In this document: positions 7,469 to 16,100 of the stretch, one piece after another
Layout of the letters: each line of letters starts with the position of its first letter
Numbering within the stretch: the first letter of the stretch is position 1
NCBI GenBank assembly: GCA_024401455.1
Contig: JAKSLA010000005.1
Span: 1 to 64,000, forward strand
Length of the DNA stretch: 64,000 nt
Origin: Paludibacteraceae bacterium
GTDB taxonomy: Bacteria > Bacteroidota > Bacteroidia > Bacteroidales > Paludibacteraceae
Direction: 5' to 3'
Translations under genes and position numbers: made by a program
Notes under the pieces: generated by a model
The model's input: the letters and a program-made list of their open reading frames with translations, nothing else
Told to the model about the DNA's origin: nothing
Database searches by the model: none

Positions 7469-8668
7469 TTAGTTGCAGTTGTTAGCGTCGAGTACGGCCG
7501 TAGTAGTGATGCCGTCCAAAACGATGGCTTTCAAATTGTACTTTTGGATATACTCTTTGATCTGGTCTGTACCGGCTAATGGCACGAGTTCGCATTCTGG
7601 GCTAATGTATTTGAAGCGCTCAGAGGTGATGACGCACATGCTCTCATTTTGAAGAACTGGCTCTTTGGTCTTGGCATTGACAAGCGTGAAGAGGTTTCTC
7701 TCTTGGTGTAGTTTCATCCAAATGATGGCAGAAAGCATGTTGCGGATGCCTTGGAAGTATTTCAAATCATCTTCCTTTTTGGCCTTCTCTGCTTGAGGCA
7801 TATAACTTAAGAAGACGACTGTTAGTATGAAGCAGTTCTCCATCAAGGATTGCTTTTGTACGAAATTGTTTATGTGGTCTTCTCTTGGTTGTCCTTCTTT
7901 GATGAAGACAGAGTCGAGCAACTCTTTTCTCCTTCCCTCTGTAATTATGAAAGGGTTGGAGAAGTTAGTGATTTGAACAGGGTTGAAGCGAGTTGGCAAC
8001 TTTGGAGGTTGACCATTGTTTGCCTTGGCCTCTTCCATCTCTTTGTTTGTAAGATGAATCTTTACTTGGTACTCTTTCACCTCATTGGCCTCAAGGAACC
8101 ATGCGATGTCGTAACTTGCTACTCCGTCAATGTCGAAGTAATCGACTTTCATGATTTTCTTGGTGATGATCAATGTGTTGATGAGAGTGCTGAATTGGTC
8201 TTTCTTGTCCAATTTTCCGATCGGATAGATGCCATCCAATACTTCGTAGTCGCTACCGAGGACGAATTGCTTTGCCAACTCGTAGGTTGAGAAGACGTAG
8301 AGGGTCAACTTTCCTTCGCCCAAGTTGCCCACATAAGGGAAACTGAAGCCTTCCAACATATTGGCTTTAGAAACAGACAGGAGGACGTAAAGTTCGTCTG
8401 CCTCAACCAATTGTTTGGCTCTGGCCAAGTATGTCTCTTCGTTGTGCTCTTCTGGAGTTTCGTAGGCAGCTTTTGCCTCAGGCTTATCCTCAACTGTTTC
8501 TGTTTGAGGGGCACTTGGTGTTTCTGGAGTCACCTCTGTATTCTCTTCTTGAATGTTTTCAGGAACAGATGGTTCTTCGATCACCTCGTTTGTATTGTTT
8601 TTAACCTCTTCAGCCTTTTCTTCAATTTTTTCTTTTTTCTTTCCGAATAATCCGCTAAAAATTCCCAT
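7469..8668 (-). CDS. SseB-like domain protein with acidic linker
   Basis: A protein of about 399 aa, from the ATG at 8668 (MGIFSGLFGKKKEK); an ATG at 8689 is also possible. It opens with a short basic segment, then a low-complexity Glu/Pro/Thr-rich linker to about residue 80. The middle (EADELYVLLSVSKAN, then GNLGEGKLTLYVFSTYELAK) resembles the SseB N-terminal domain, and the C-terminal part (FTLVNAKTKEPVLQNESM to the end) looks like a second, related beta-rich module. There is no membrane helix or signal peptide. The function is unknown; some SseB-fold proteins occur near secretion or toxin loci, but nothing here supports that role. Confidence 0.55.
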   Translation of the reverse strand: MGIFSGLFGKKKEKIEEKAEEVKNNTNEVIEEPSVPENIQEENTEVTPETPSAPQTETVEDKPEAKAAYETPEEHNEETYLARAKQLVEADELYVLLSVSKANMLEGFSFPYVGNLGEGKLTLYVFSTYELAKQFVLGSDYEVLDGIYPIGKLDKKDQFSTLINTLIITKKIMKVDYFDIDGVASYDIAWFLEANEVKEYQVKIHLTNKEMEEAKANNGQPPKLPTRFNPVQITNFSNPFIITEGRRKELLDSVFIKEGQPREDHINNFVQKQSLMENCFILTVVFLSYMPQAEKAKKEDDLKYFQGIRNMLSAIIWMKLHQERNLFTLVNAKTKEPVLQNESMCVITSERFKYISPECELVPLAGTDQIKEYIQKYNLKAIVLDGITTTAVLDANNCN

Positions 8669-8784
8669 TTCTAAAATATTGTTTTTCATCCGATGGTTAT
8701 CCGCCTTGGGTGAATTTTGTTTTAATTAAAAACGAAAAAAAGTGTTTTTATTGCTCTTTTTCTTAAAATGAATGTTGTTTTTTA

Positions 8785-8792
8785 CAAAGATA
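8785..8792 (-). promoter_or_regulatory. -7 box for the SseB-like gene
   Basis: CAAAGATA reads TATCTTTG on the minus strand, fitting TAnnTTTG, about 117 bp before the start. No -33 element stands out. Confidence 0.5.
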
Positions 8793-8851
8793 TATCAATT
8801 TTTTTTGTTTGAAAAAGAAGTTGGCCTATAAATGGGCGGTTATTTCAATAA

Positions 8852-11800
8852 TCATTGGACAATAACCTTTTTGCCATTCACTATATAAATTCCTTTCTGC
8901 ATGGCTTGTGTAATCTTCATGCCTGCCTGCATATAGAACTCCGTGATGATGCGTCCCTGTAAGTCGCTGATGACAATCCATTCTCCTTGGTCACTACTTT
9001 GCAAGACGAGACCATCTTCTGTTTGGTAAACGATAAGAGATGAGTTGTCCGCGCTTGATCTCTTTAGTTCGGTGAAATCTCCGCCCACCAAGGCTTTTGC
9101 CTCTTGGCGCGAAAGGAGGATCCAACGTTGGTTGGAGGCCGAGTTTCGATGGTCGAACCGAGTGGCCGATAGGTTGTTGTAGGAGGCGGTCATCGCATTA
9201 GGTTTGTCACTTCCGTCGGCAAATGTAACCCAATAGGATTTGAGGTTGAACGACTGGTTGACTACATTTTCTCGTGAGCCAAGCATCTGTAGGTCAAAAT
9301 GGCTTTGGTCGGCGAGTAGTATGCGGGAACTATTATTGGCCAAACTCTTTTCCGATTGGATGTTTTGGAACTCGTATAGTTGTGTCACAGGGTTGAATCG
9401 GACTTGCCAAGCATAAGATAAGTCGTTCAATGCCGCTTTCAAATCGCTTTGCTGAAGTTGTACGTCTCCGCCAAGGCTGCTTTTTACCAACGTATAGTTG
9501 CTGCCTGATACATTATCTGCCGACAAGATGTAATAGTATTCGTTGTCGTCTTGGATGAATGTATAGGCTGGCGATGCGAATGCACCCGATACGGGCGGCA
9601 AATTGTCTTCGCCTAAAGATTGTACAATCAAGGCGTTGGCATAGTAGAGCATCTTTGACCCCGTGTCCTCATGTGCGCCATTCACGCCGTAAGGCCAGAA
9701 GTGGGTGTTGTCGCCTTTGAGGTGTGCGTTGTTGTCGTTTTCAAGGAATTGCAATATTTGGTCGGTTCTCTCGCCCAACCAGATTCCTCGGCTTGTTTCG
9801 GCTCGGTAGGTGGCGTCGTTGTTCCATCGTCCGATGGTGCCGACACCGATGGCGTGGGCCATTTCGTGTTGTATGGTGCCTGTGCGTTGGTAACTGGCAT
9901 TGGGACCGACGCGCATCCAACCGCCGTAACTACAGTCGGCCGTAGGTGTGTTGGCTCCATAGTTTACCGTCAAGTGTAGGCCGTTGATGCTTGTCAGATT
10001 GTTCCAGATGTCGCATGCTTCGCCCACGGCAGCGTTGATGCGTTTGTTTTCTTCGTCCGACCCGCCGTTGTTGTAGCTCCAAGTGACACCACCCATTGGC
10101 AATGTGCAGATTTTGATGCATTTGCCATAGCCTACGGCATTTTGATTGGTCAGGGCATACGGGCGGATGTAGTAGATGGTGCTTGGCTGAAGACCCTCCA
10201 TCACGAATATATCTCCGTTGTTGGCGAATGATTTCGTGGAGCGCTTGTCTCTAATGGAAGGATTGTTTTTGGTGCTCCAGCAGAAGCCTTTCTCTACGAT
10301 TCCCTCTCCAACAAATGAGGCACGTCCGAAAGCCATTGTGGCACCTCTTGCGTGGCGTGGGTCGGTGGTGACGGTAGGCACGGGTCCGGTGGCGTTGCTT
10401 GTTTGGTAGAACAATAACGCATCGTCCAACATTTCGATGCAAGCATTGACGTCAGCGATGGTCAATGACTCGTTGTTGTAGGCTGCTTCCGCTTTTTTCA
10501 GTGCGATAACAATCTCGCTATCATTGTTTTCTTGTTCGGCCAATGAGGAGGTTGTGGCAATCCTCTCGGCCAATAGTCCGAAAACGGCGGCGGAAGATTT
10601 AGCCGCCTCTGTTGCCTTATGAAGTTTATCGGCTGTCGTAGCAAGGTTCTCCTCTGATGGAGATGAAATCCAAGTTTCCGCCTGTTCTATTGCGGCTTGC
10701 AGGTTCTTGCGATGTAGAGCATTCATCCTTTGGGAGGACAAATCGATGGCAAGGTCTAATCGTTGTGACAATTCACGCTTGTAGTCGTCTATTGAAGCCG
10801 CCGCATAATATAGGCGGAAATTGTCGCAGGCAATCCAGTTTCCCGTTGGATTGTTGGTATATAGCCCCAATCGGATGGACTTCTCTATGTGGGTGAATTG
10901 CAATGTATAGTCTTGCTTTGCCACTACTTCAACGCTGTCGTTTTCTGCAAAAATCCATAGCCTTTTTTGATTTGGCGTGTTGTTTTGTAGGTGTTGTGCA
11001 GCGACTTTCAGGATGTAGATGCCTTGGGGCAGTTCGCTATTCAATGTTTGTTCTATTCGGATGTCGCCTACGGTGCGTCCGTCCTCCACCCATTTCTCCG
11101 CATAGTAGGAACCTGATTTCAATGAGAAGGAGGTGTTCTTCTGTGTTTGTAAGCCCGATTGAGTCCACCCGTCGAACCCTTCTTCAAAACTTGGATTGGT
11201 GATGAAGGAGGTGAAGTCGGAAGGGTTTTCTGTCGTAGCGTTCGCCCATCTGTAGTATTCGATAGCCTTTAGCATCGCTTCGTTGGCTTGGAACAGGGCA
11301 ACGTAGGAGGCAGATGCGTTTTCGGAGGTGGCTTGGTGTAGGTCTATGGCTGCTTTTAATTGAGCGGCCTCTTTGCCTGTTCCGTTTCCGTAGATGTCTT
11401 GAGCCGAGGCAAGGCTTTTTAGTAACGAGGAGCGGATTGCAGACAAAAGTGTATTGTCGTTTCCTACCAAATATAATTTTACGAAGTCGGCTACCACCTT
11501 GGCCGAATTGGCCGACCCGCCTGCCACGGCTTTGAATCCGATCTGGACGCGTCCTGTCGTCTCTTGTGCAAGAGAGAAGGTCACTTCATCTACTTTCCAT
11601 TGGTTGGATGGGAAGTTGTCCATTGACGAAAGCGTCTCGGTTCCCTCTCTCGGCAACCAACCGAGCATACTATATCCGTCATTGGAGTTGCTACCGTTGT
11701 AGAAGGCCGTTTGTAGTTTATAATTTCCGGCAGGAAGTGTTACGTTTTGGAAAAACTTCATGGCTTGGTCCCAACCGGTACTGAGAGCCAAACCTCCACC

Positions 11801-12094
11801 TTGGGTGTTGCCATAGCCGGCAGAGGGAACTTTGCCGTAAGTGTTGAAAGTTTTGTTGGTTCCAAACTCGTAAGTTCCTGTGATGGTGTAGTCCACGTTG
11901 ATGTCTTTGGTCCATCCATAGACGGGGAGTATCTCTTGGGCGACATTCCCGTTGTCGGATTTTCTGTAATCAAAATGTGCCTCGTCGTCAAACCCTGCAT
12001 TCTGAAGGAAAAGGGCTGTGACATCAATGTCGGCTTTTGTCAAAGGGGCAAAGGCTAAAAAGAGAGCCGCCAATGGAAAACATTGTATTCTCAT
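8852..12094 (-). CDS. T9SS-secreted metalloprotease-like multidomain protein
   Basis: A secreted protein of about 1080 aa, starting at the ATG at 12094 with signal peptide MRIQCFPLAALFLAFAPLTKA. The frame extends upstream through a repeat but only from a TTG. Two carbohydrate-binding-like beta-sandwich regions lie at about residues 20-250 and 310-440, the second ending W-I-A-C-D-N-F-R-L-Y-Y. A helical region follows, then a fibronectin-like module near 580-660. A zinc protease signature TIQHEMAHAIGVGTIGRW (HExxHxxG) sits near residue 740. After that come a ricin-like lectin region with a repeated Q-x-W theme and a C-terminal T9SS type A sorting domain (ISDLQGRII to NGKKVIVQ). The likely role is degradation of a glycosylated protein at the cell surface or outside; the substrate is unknown. 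Confidence 0.75.
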   Translation of the reverse strand: MRIQCFPLAALFLAFAPLTKADIDVTALFLQNAGFDDEAHFDYRKSDNGNVAQEILPVYGWTKDINVDYTITGTYEFGTNKTFNTYGKVPSAGYGNTQGGGLALSTGWDQAMKFFQNVTLPAGNYKLQTAFYNGSNSNDGYSMLGWLPREGTETLSSMDNFPSNQWKVDEVTFSLAQETTGRVQIGFKAVAGGSANSAKVVADFVKLYLVGNDNTLLSAIRSSLLKSLASAQDIYGNGTGKEAAQLKAAIDLHQATSENASASYVALFQANEAMLKAIEYYRWANATTENPSDFTSFITNPSFEEGFDGWTQSGLQTQKNTSFSLKSGSYYAEKWVEDGRTVGDIRIEQTLNSELPQGIYILKVAAQHLQNNTPNQKRLWIFAENDSVEVVAKQDYTLQFTHIEKSIRLGLYTNNPTGNWIACDNFRLYYAAASIDDYKRELSQRLDLAIDLSSQRMNALHRKNLQAAIEQAETWISSPSEENLATTADKLHKATEAAKSSAAVFGLLAERIATTSSLAEQENNDSEIVIALKKAEAAYNNESLTIADVNACIEMLDDALLFYQTSNATGPVPTVTTDPRHARGATMAFGRASFVGEGIVEKGFCWSTKNNPSIRDKRSTKSFANNGDIFVMEGLQPSTIYYIRPYALTNQNAVGYGKCIKICTLPMGGVTWSYNNGGSDEENKRINAAVGEACDIWNNLTSINGLHLTVNYGANTPTADCSYGGWMRVGPNASYQRTGTIQHEMAHAIGVGTIGRWNNDATYRAETSRGIWLGERTDQILQFLENDNNAHLKGDNTHFWPYGVNGAHEDTGSKMLYYANALIVQSLGEDNLPPVSGAFASPAYTFIQDDNEYYYILSADNVSGSNYTLVKSSLGGDVQLQQSDLKAALNDLSYAWQVRFNPVTQLYEFQNIQSEKSLANNSSRILLADQSHFDLQMLGSRENVVNQSFNLKSYWVTFADGSDKPNAMTASYNNLSATRFDHRNSASNQRWILLSRQEAKALVGGDFTELKRSSADNSSLIVYQTEDGLVLQSSDQGEWIVISDLQGRIITEFYMQAGMKITQAMQKGIYIVNGKKVIVQ

Positions 12095-12120
12095 GTGTAT
12101 AAGATCTAATGGTTTGGGTG

Positions 12121-12128
12121 CAAATATA
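12121..12128 (-). promoter_or_regulatory. -7 box for the T9SS metalloprotease-like gene
   Basis: CAAATATA (TATATTTG on the minus strand) lies 27 bp before the ATG at 12094, giving a short leader. It supports 12094 rather than the longer frame as the start. Confidence 0.6.
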
Positions 12129-12158
12129 AGAAATGTTCTGTAATGTTGGTTATGGATT

Positions 12159-12186
12159 GTAGAGACGGTGTGCACACCGTCTCTAC
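12159..12186. repeat. 28-bp REP-like palindrome at the RAYT 3' end
   Basis: A perfect 28-bp palindrome; each half is GTAGAGACGGTGTG. On the minus strand its first base (complement of 12186) is the last base of the transposase TAG stop codon, so the element abuts the gene end exactly. It is identical to the copies inside the transposase gene. Confidence 0.9.
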
Positions 12187-12893
12187 TACATTTTTCCCAA
12201 ATACCACAATACCACATTATCTTCAATGTATTGTGCGATACGGTTCAACTCGTCTTGGTCGCGAATGATGTGGTCGTGAAATCGGGTCTGCCAGGCAAAA
12301 GGAATGGAATTTTCACGGGCAAAAAGGGTGATGGCTCGTTTTATACCACCAATGACGACCGATAATTGTCCTTTCCGATTCGAAATGCGCTGCATTTTTT
12401 CATCTACGAATGTGGATTTCCATCGTTCACCCGTAGAGACGGTGTGCACACCGTCTCTACATATGGTTTCACATTGATTGTTGGTGGAGACGGTGTGCAC
12501 ACCGTCTCTACGGTCATCAATCACCACCACTGCATGGATATGATTGGGCATCACCACGAACAATGGTATATCGGCGTATGGATAATGTGTTTTCACATTT
12601 ATAAATTGATCGGAGGCGAATTGTCCGATTGGGGACAATTGCATTTGGGGGGTGGATTGTAGAGACGGTGTGCACACCGTCTCTGAATGCGGGTTCGCAT
12701 TGATTGTTGTTTGAGACGGTGTGCATGTCGATTGTAGAGACGGTGTGCACACCGTCTCTACGGGGACAATTTCCCCAAAATAGTGAGCATGACCTGCCGT
12801 ACAAATGGTTACGAAATAGATACCGCCGTTGTAATTATGCCATGGTGCTCGTGCCGATGGAATGCGGTACTGGTCTTGGAATTTTTCAGACAT
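12186..12893 (-). CDS. REP-associated tyrosine transposase (RAYT) interrupted in frame by REPs
   Basis: A 235-aa Y1/HUH transposase of the TnpA-REP type, which in other bacteria acts on single-stranded REP palindromes. The family start MSEKFQDQYRIPSARAPWHN is followed by FVTICTAGHAHYFGEI. The HUH motif is in VMPNHIHAVVVI, and the catalytic Tyr candidate is in AQYIEDNVVLW near the C-terminus, after FAWQTRFHDHIIR. Two stretches are foreign and made of the flanking palindrome: near residues 45-80 (repeated ETVCTPSLQ) and near 130-150 (repeated RDGVHTVST). Removing them leaves about 175 aa, a usual length for the family. The frame stays open throughout. Activity cannot be judged; both inserts lie in loop positions between conserved blocks. 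Confidence 0.88.
   Translation of the reverse strand: MSEKFQDQYRIPSARAPWHNYNGGIYFVTICTAGHAHYFGEIVPVETVCTPSLQSTCTPSQTTINANPHSETVCTPSLQSTPQMQLSPIGQFASDQFINVKTHYPYADIPLFVVMPNHIHAVVVIDDRRDGVHTVSTNNQCETICRDGVHTVSTGERWKSTFVDEKMQRISNRKGQLSVVIGGIKRAITLFARENSIPFAWQTRFHDHIIRDQDELNRIAQYIEDNVVLWYLGKM
12433..12511. repeat. REP pair A inside the RAYT gene
   Basis: Two copies of the 28-bp palindrome (12433-12460 perfect, 12484-12511 with one change) are separated by a 23-bp spacer ending CATTGATTGTTG. Both copies are translated on the minus strand in the frame that gives RDGVHTVS. The insert lies after the HUH block of the transposase. Confidence 0.92.
12659..12761. repeat. REP cluster B inside the RAYT gene
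   Basis: A palindrome copy (12659-12684, last two bases changed), a spacer with GCATTGATTGTTG, a half copy (12711-12729, GAGACGGTGTGCATGTC) and a perfect copy (12734-12761). All are translated on the minus strand in the frame giving ETVCTPSL. The cluster sits between the N-terminal block (FGEIV) and the LSPIGQF block of the transposase. Confidence 0.92.
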
Positions 12894-12944
12894 AACAGAT
12901 AATTTTTAAAACAAACAATATAATCCATATTAATTTTGTGGATG

Positions 12945-12952
12945 CAAATATA
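12945..12952 (-). promoter_or_regulatory. -7 box for the RAYT gene
   Basis: CAAATATA (TATATTTG on the minus strand) lies 52 bp upstream of the transposase ATG at 12893, between the gene and REP cluster C. Confidence 0.55.
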
Positions 12953-12978
12953 ATAAGAATATTGGAATTGTGCAACCC

Positions 12979-13081
12979 ATAGAGACGGTGTGTACACCGT
13001 CTCTGAATGCGTTTTCATATTGATTGTTGGTAGGGATGATGTGCACGTCCACTGTAGAGACGGTGTGCACACCGTCTCTAC
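12979..13081. repeat. REP cluster C upstream of the RAYT gene
   Basis: The same three-part order as cluster B: a palindrome copy with centre TGTACA (core 12981-13004), a spacer with CATATTGATTGTTG, a degenerate half copy (about 13030-13048) and a perfect copy (13054-13081). Length and arrangement match cluster B, so B and C are copies of one composite element. Confidence 0.9.
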
Positions 13082-13093
13082 GATGGACAATGC

Positions 13094-13126
13094 AAAAAAA
13101 GCCACCCACAACTGTGGATGGCTTTC
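13094..13126 (-). terminator. Terminator after ileS
   Basis: AAAGCCACCCAC pairs with GTGGATGGCTTT (one mismatch), and the minus strand continues with a T7 run. It lies 22 bp after the ileS stop. Confidence 0.8.
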
Positions 13127-13148
13127 CCATTTTTATATTGCGTGTGAA

Positions 13149-16100
13149 TTACGCCTTCTTTACCTCGATATTCACCTTGAAATCATCGAAGTCCAATTCT
13201 GTAGGGTTGGCTACCTTGTCAACCAATGAAATGTTGTTGGCAAGAACTTGGGAAGCGATGTACTCCTTGAATTCCTCCACAGCAGCATTTACGTTGTCTG
13301 ACTTTTCAATCTCGATGATGATTTTGTCCGTAATCTCAAATCCGCTTGATTTACGGATGTTTTGGATACGGTTGATGAACTCACGAGCGATACCCTCCTT
13401 TTGCAACTCAGGGGTGATGGTCACGTCGAGAGCGATGGTGATAGTACCGTTATTGGCAACCAACCAGCCTGGGATGTCCTCAGAAAGGATTTCAACGTCG
13501 GCTTTGTCGATGATGATGGCGTTGCCGTCGATGTTGATTTCGTAGCTTCCGCTCTTTTCCAACTTGCTGATCTCCTCTTGTGGCAATGCCTGCAATTGAG
13601 CGGCAACGGTCTTCATGTTCTTGCCGCACTTAGGACCGAGTTTCTTGAAGTCTGGCTTGATCTTCTTTACCAAGATGCCTGCTGAATCATCCACGAAGTT
13701 GATTTCTTTGACATTCACCTCGTTCATGATCAAATCCTTAACTGCCTCGATGTTCTCTTGCTCGTGCTCGGCCAAGATAGGCACCATGATTTGCTTGAGC
13801 GGTTGACGAACCTTGATGTTCTCCTTCTTACGGAGTGACAAAGTCATTGACGAGATGTCTTGAGCCAACTGCATGCGCTCTTCCAACGTCTTGTTAATCA
13901 AGGCTTCGTTATATTTAGGGAAGTCTGCCAAGTGAACCGATTCGCTCTTGTCGCAACCTGTTGCATTGTTCAAATCCAAGAATAACTGGTCTGCGTAGAA
14001 TGGAGCGATAGGCGCCATCAAGCGAGCCACCGTATCCAAGCAAGTGTAGAGTGTTTGGTAAGCGGCTAATTTGTCTTCTGTGAGTGTTCCTCCCCAGAAA
14101 CGCTTACGGTTCAAACGAACGTACCAGTTACTCAAGTGGTCGTTGACGAAGTTGGAGATGGCACGACCCGCCTTGGTAGGCTCATAGTCGTTGTAGCTCT
14201 CGTCCACCTCCTTGATGAGGGAGTTGAGCAAAGAGATGATCCAACGGTCAATCTCAGGACGCTTCTCCATAGGCACTTGTGGTTGGCTGTTGTTGAAGTT
14301 GTCCACATTCGCATACAAAGCGAAGAATGAGTAAGTATTGTAGAGTGTACCGAAGAACTTACGACGAACTTCCTCGATACCATCCGTATCAAATTTCAAG
14401 TTGTCCCAAGGGGAAGCGTTAGTGATCATGTACCAACGAAGAGGGTCGGAACCATATTTCTCGATAGCACCGAATGGGTCAACGGCGTTGCCCAAACGCT
14501 TAGACATCTTGTTTCCGTTCTTGTCGAGCACCAAACCATTGGAGATGACTGCCTTGAAGGCAACGCTATCCTTAATCATAGTGGAGATGGCATGCAAAGT
14601 GAAGAACCATCCACGAGTTTGGTCCACACCCTCAGCGATGAAGTCTGCAGGGTAGAACTCGCCATTGTCAACCACCTCTTTGTTCTCAAATGGGTAATGT
14701 TGCTGTGCGAAAGGCATCGCACCAGAGTCGAACCAAACGTCGATCAAGTCGCTCTCACGCTTCATTGGCTTACCACTGTCAGACACCAAGATGACACTGT
14801 CGATATAAGGACGGTGGAGGTCGATGTTCTTAGGGTCGTAGTTCTCTTTAGAATAGTCGCCCACCTTGAAATTCTTCCAAGGATTCTCCTTCATGAAACC
14901 AGCCTTGATAGACTTGTCGATCTCTTCGAACAATTCTGCGATAGAGCCGATGCACTTCTCCTCGGTTCCCTCTTCGTTACGCCAGATAGGAAGCGGAGTT
15001 CCCCAGTAGCGAGAGCGAGACAAGTTCCAGTCGTTCAAGTTTTCCAACCATTTTCCGAAACGGCCCGTACCCGTAGATTCAGGCTTCCAAAGGATGGTCT
15101 TGTTCAACTCCATCATGCGTTCGCGCGCTTGAGTGGAACGGATGAACCAGCTGTCCAATGGGTAGTAGAGGACAGGCTTGTCTGTACGCCAGCAGTGTGG
15201 GTAGTTGTGGACGTGCTTCTCGATCTTGAATGCGAGGTTGTTCATCTTCATGTCCATACAGATGGAAACGTCGAGAGATTCGTCCTTGTCTGTCAATGTT
15301 GGGTCATAAGCGTTCTTTACAAAACGGCCTTCGTAGGTCTTGTAAGCCTCAACATTAACATGCGTTTTAACATATTCAGGGTCCAAATCCGCCAACAAGT
15401 AGAATTTACCTGTCAAGTCAACGGAAGGGCGGAGGTTGCCGAATTTGTCAACCAACTGCAATGGCGGAATGCCTGCGGCCTTAGCCACCTTAGCATCGTC
15501 CGCACCGAAAGTAGGCGCGATATGTACGATACCGGTACCGTCCTCAGTCGTGACGTAGTCGCCAGGGATGACGCGGAAGGCTTGGTCTGCATTCTCAGGT
15601 TTGATCCAGTTGAGCAATTGCTCGTATTTCATGCCAACGAGGTCAGTACCCTTGTACTCGGCGATTACTTTGAAAGGAATCAACTTGTCGCCCTCTTTGT
15701 AATCTTCCAAGGCCAAATCTGCAGCCTTAGGGTTGAAGTGGGCGTTGAGCAAGTCTTTTGCCAATACGTAAGTAGCGGGTTGACCTGTATATGGGTTGTA
15801 TGATTGAACAGCAACGTAAGTGATGTTAGGGCCGACGCAAAGGGCAGTGTTGGAAGACAATGTCCAAGGCGTAGTTGTCCAAGCGATGAAGTAAGGAGTA
15901 CCAAACTTCGTCATTTCTGGTTTAGGGTCCAACATCTTGAATTGGGCCACTACGGTAGTATCCTTAACGTCGCGGTAGCAGCCAGGTTGGTTCAACTCGT
16001 GAGAGCTAAGACCTGTTCCTGCCGCAGGCGAGTAAGGTTGGATCGTGTAGCCTTTGTATAGATACCCCTTCTTGTAAAGTTCCTTCAAAAGGTACCAAAG

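Noticed and set aside
12092-12226. Longer N-terminus for the T9SS metalloprotease-like protein
   Set aside because: The extension starts at TTG, runs through a REP palindrome and would hide the signal peptide at MRIQCF.
12433-13081. CRISPR-like array at the RAYT locus
   Set aside because: The repeats are palindromes with conserved, non-unique spacers and there are no cas genes; they are REP elements.
14592-15803. A 403-codon plus-strand open frame antisense to ileS
   Set aside because: It is the complement of a strongly conserved ileS region; composition and lack of any motif show it is a shadow frame.
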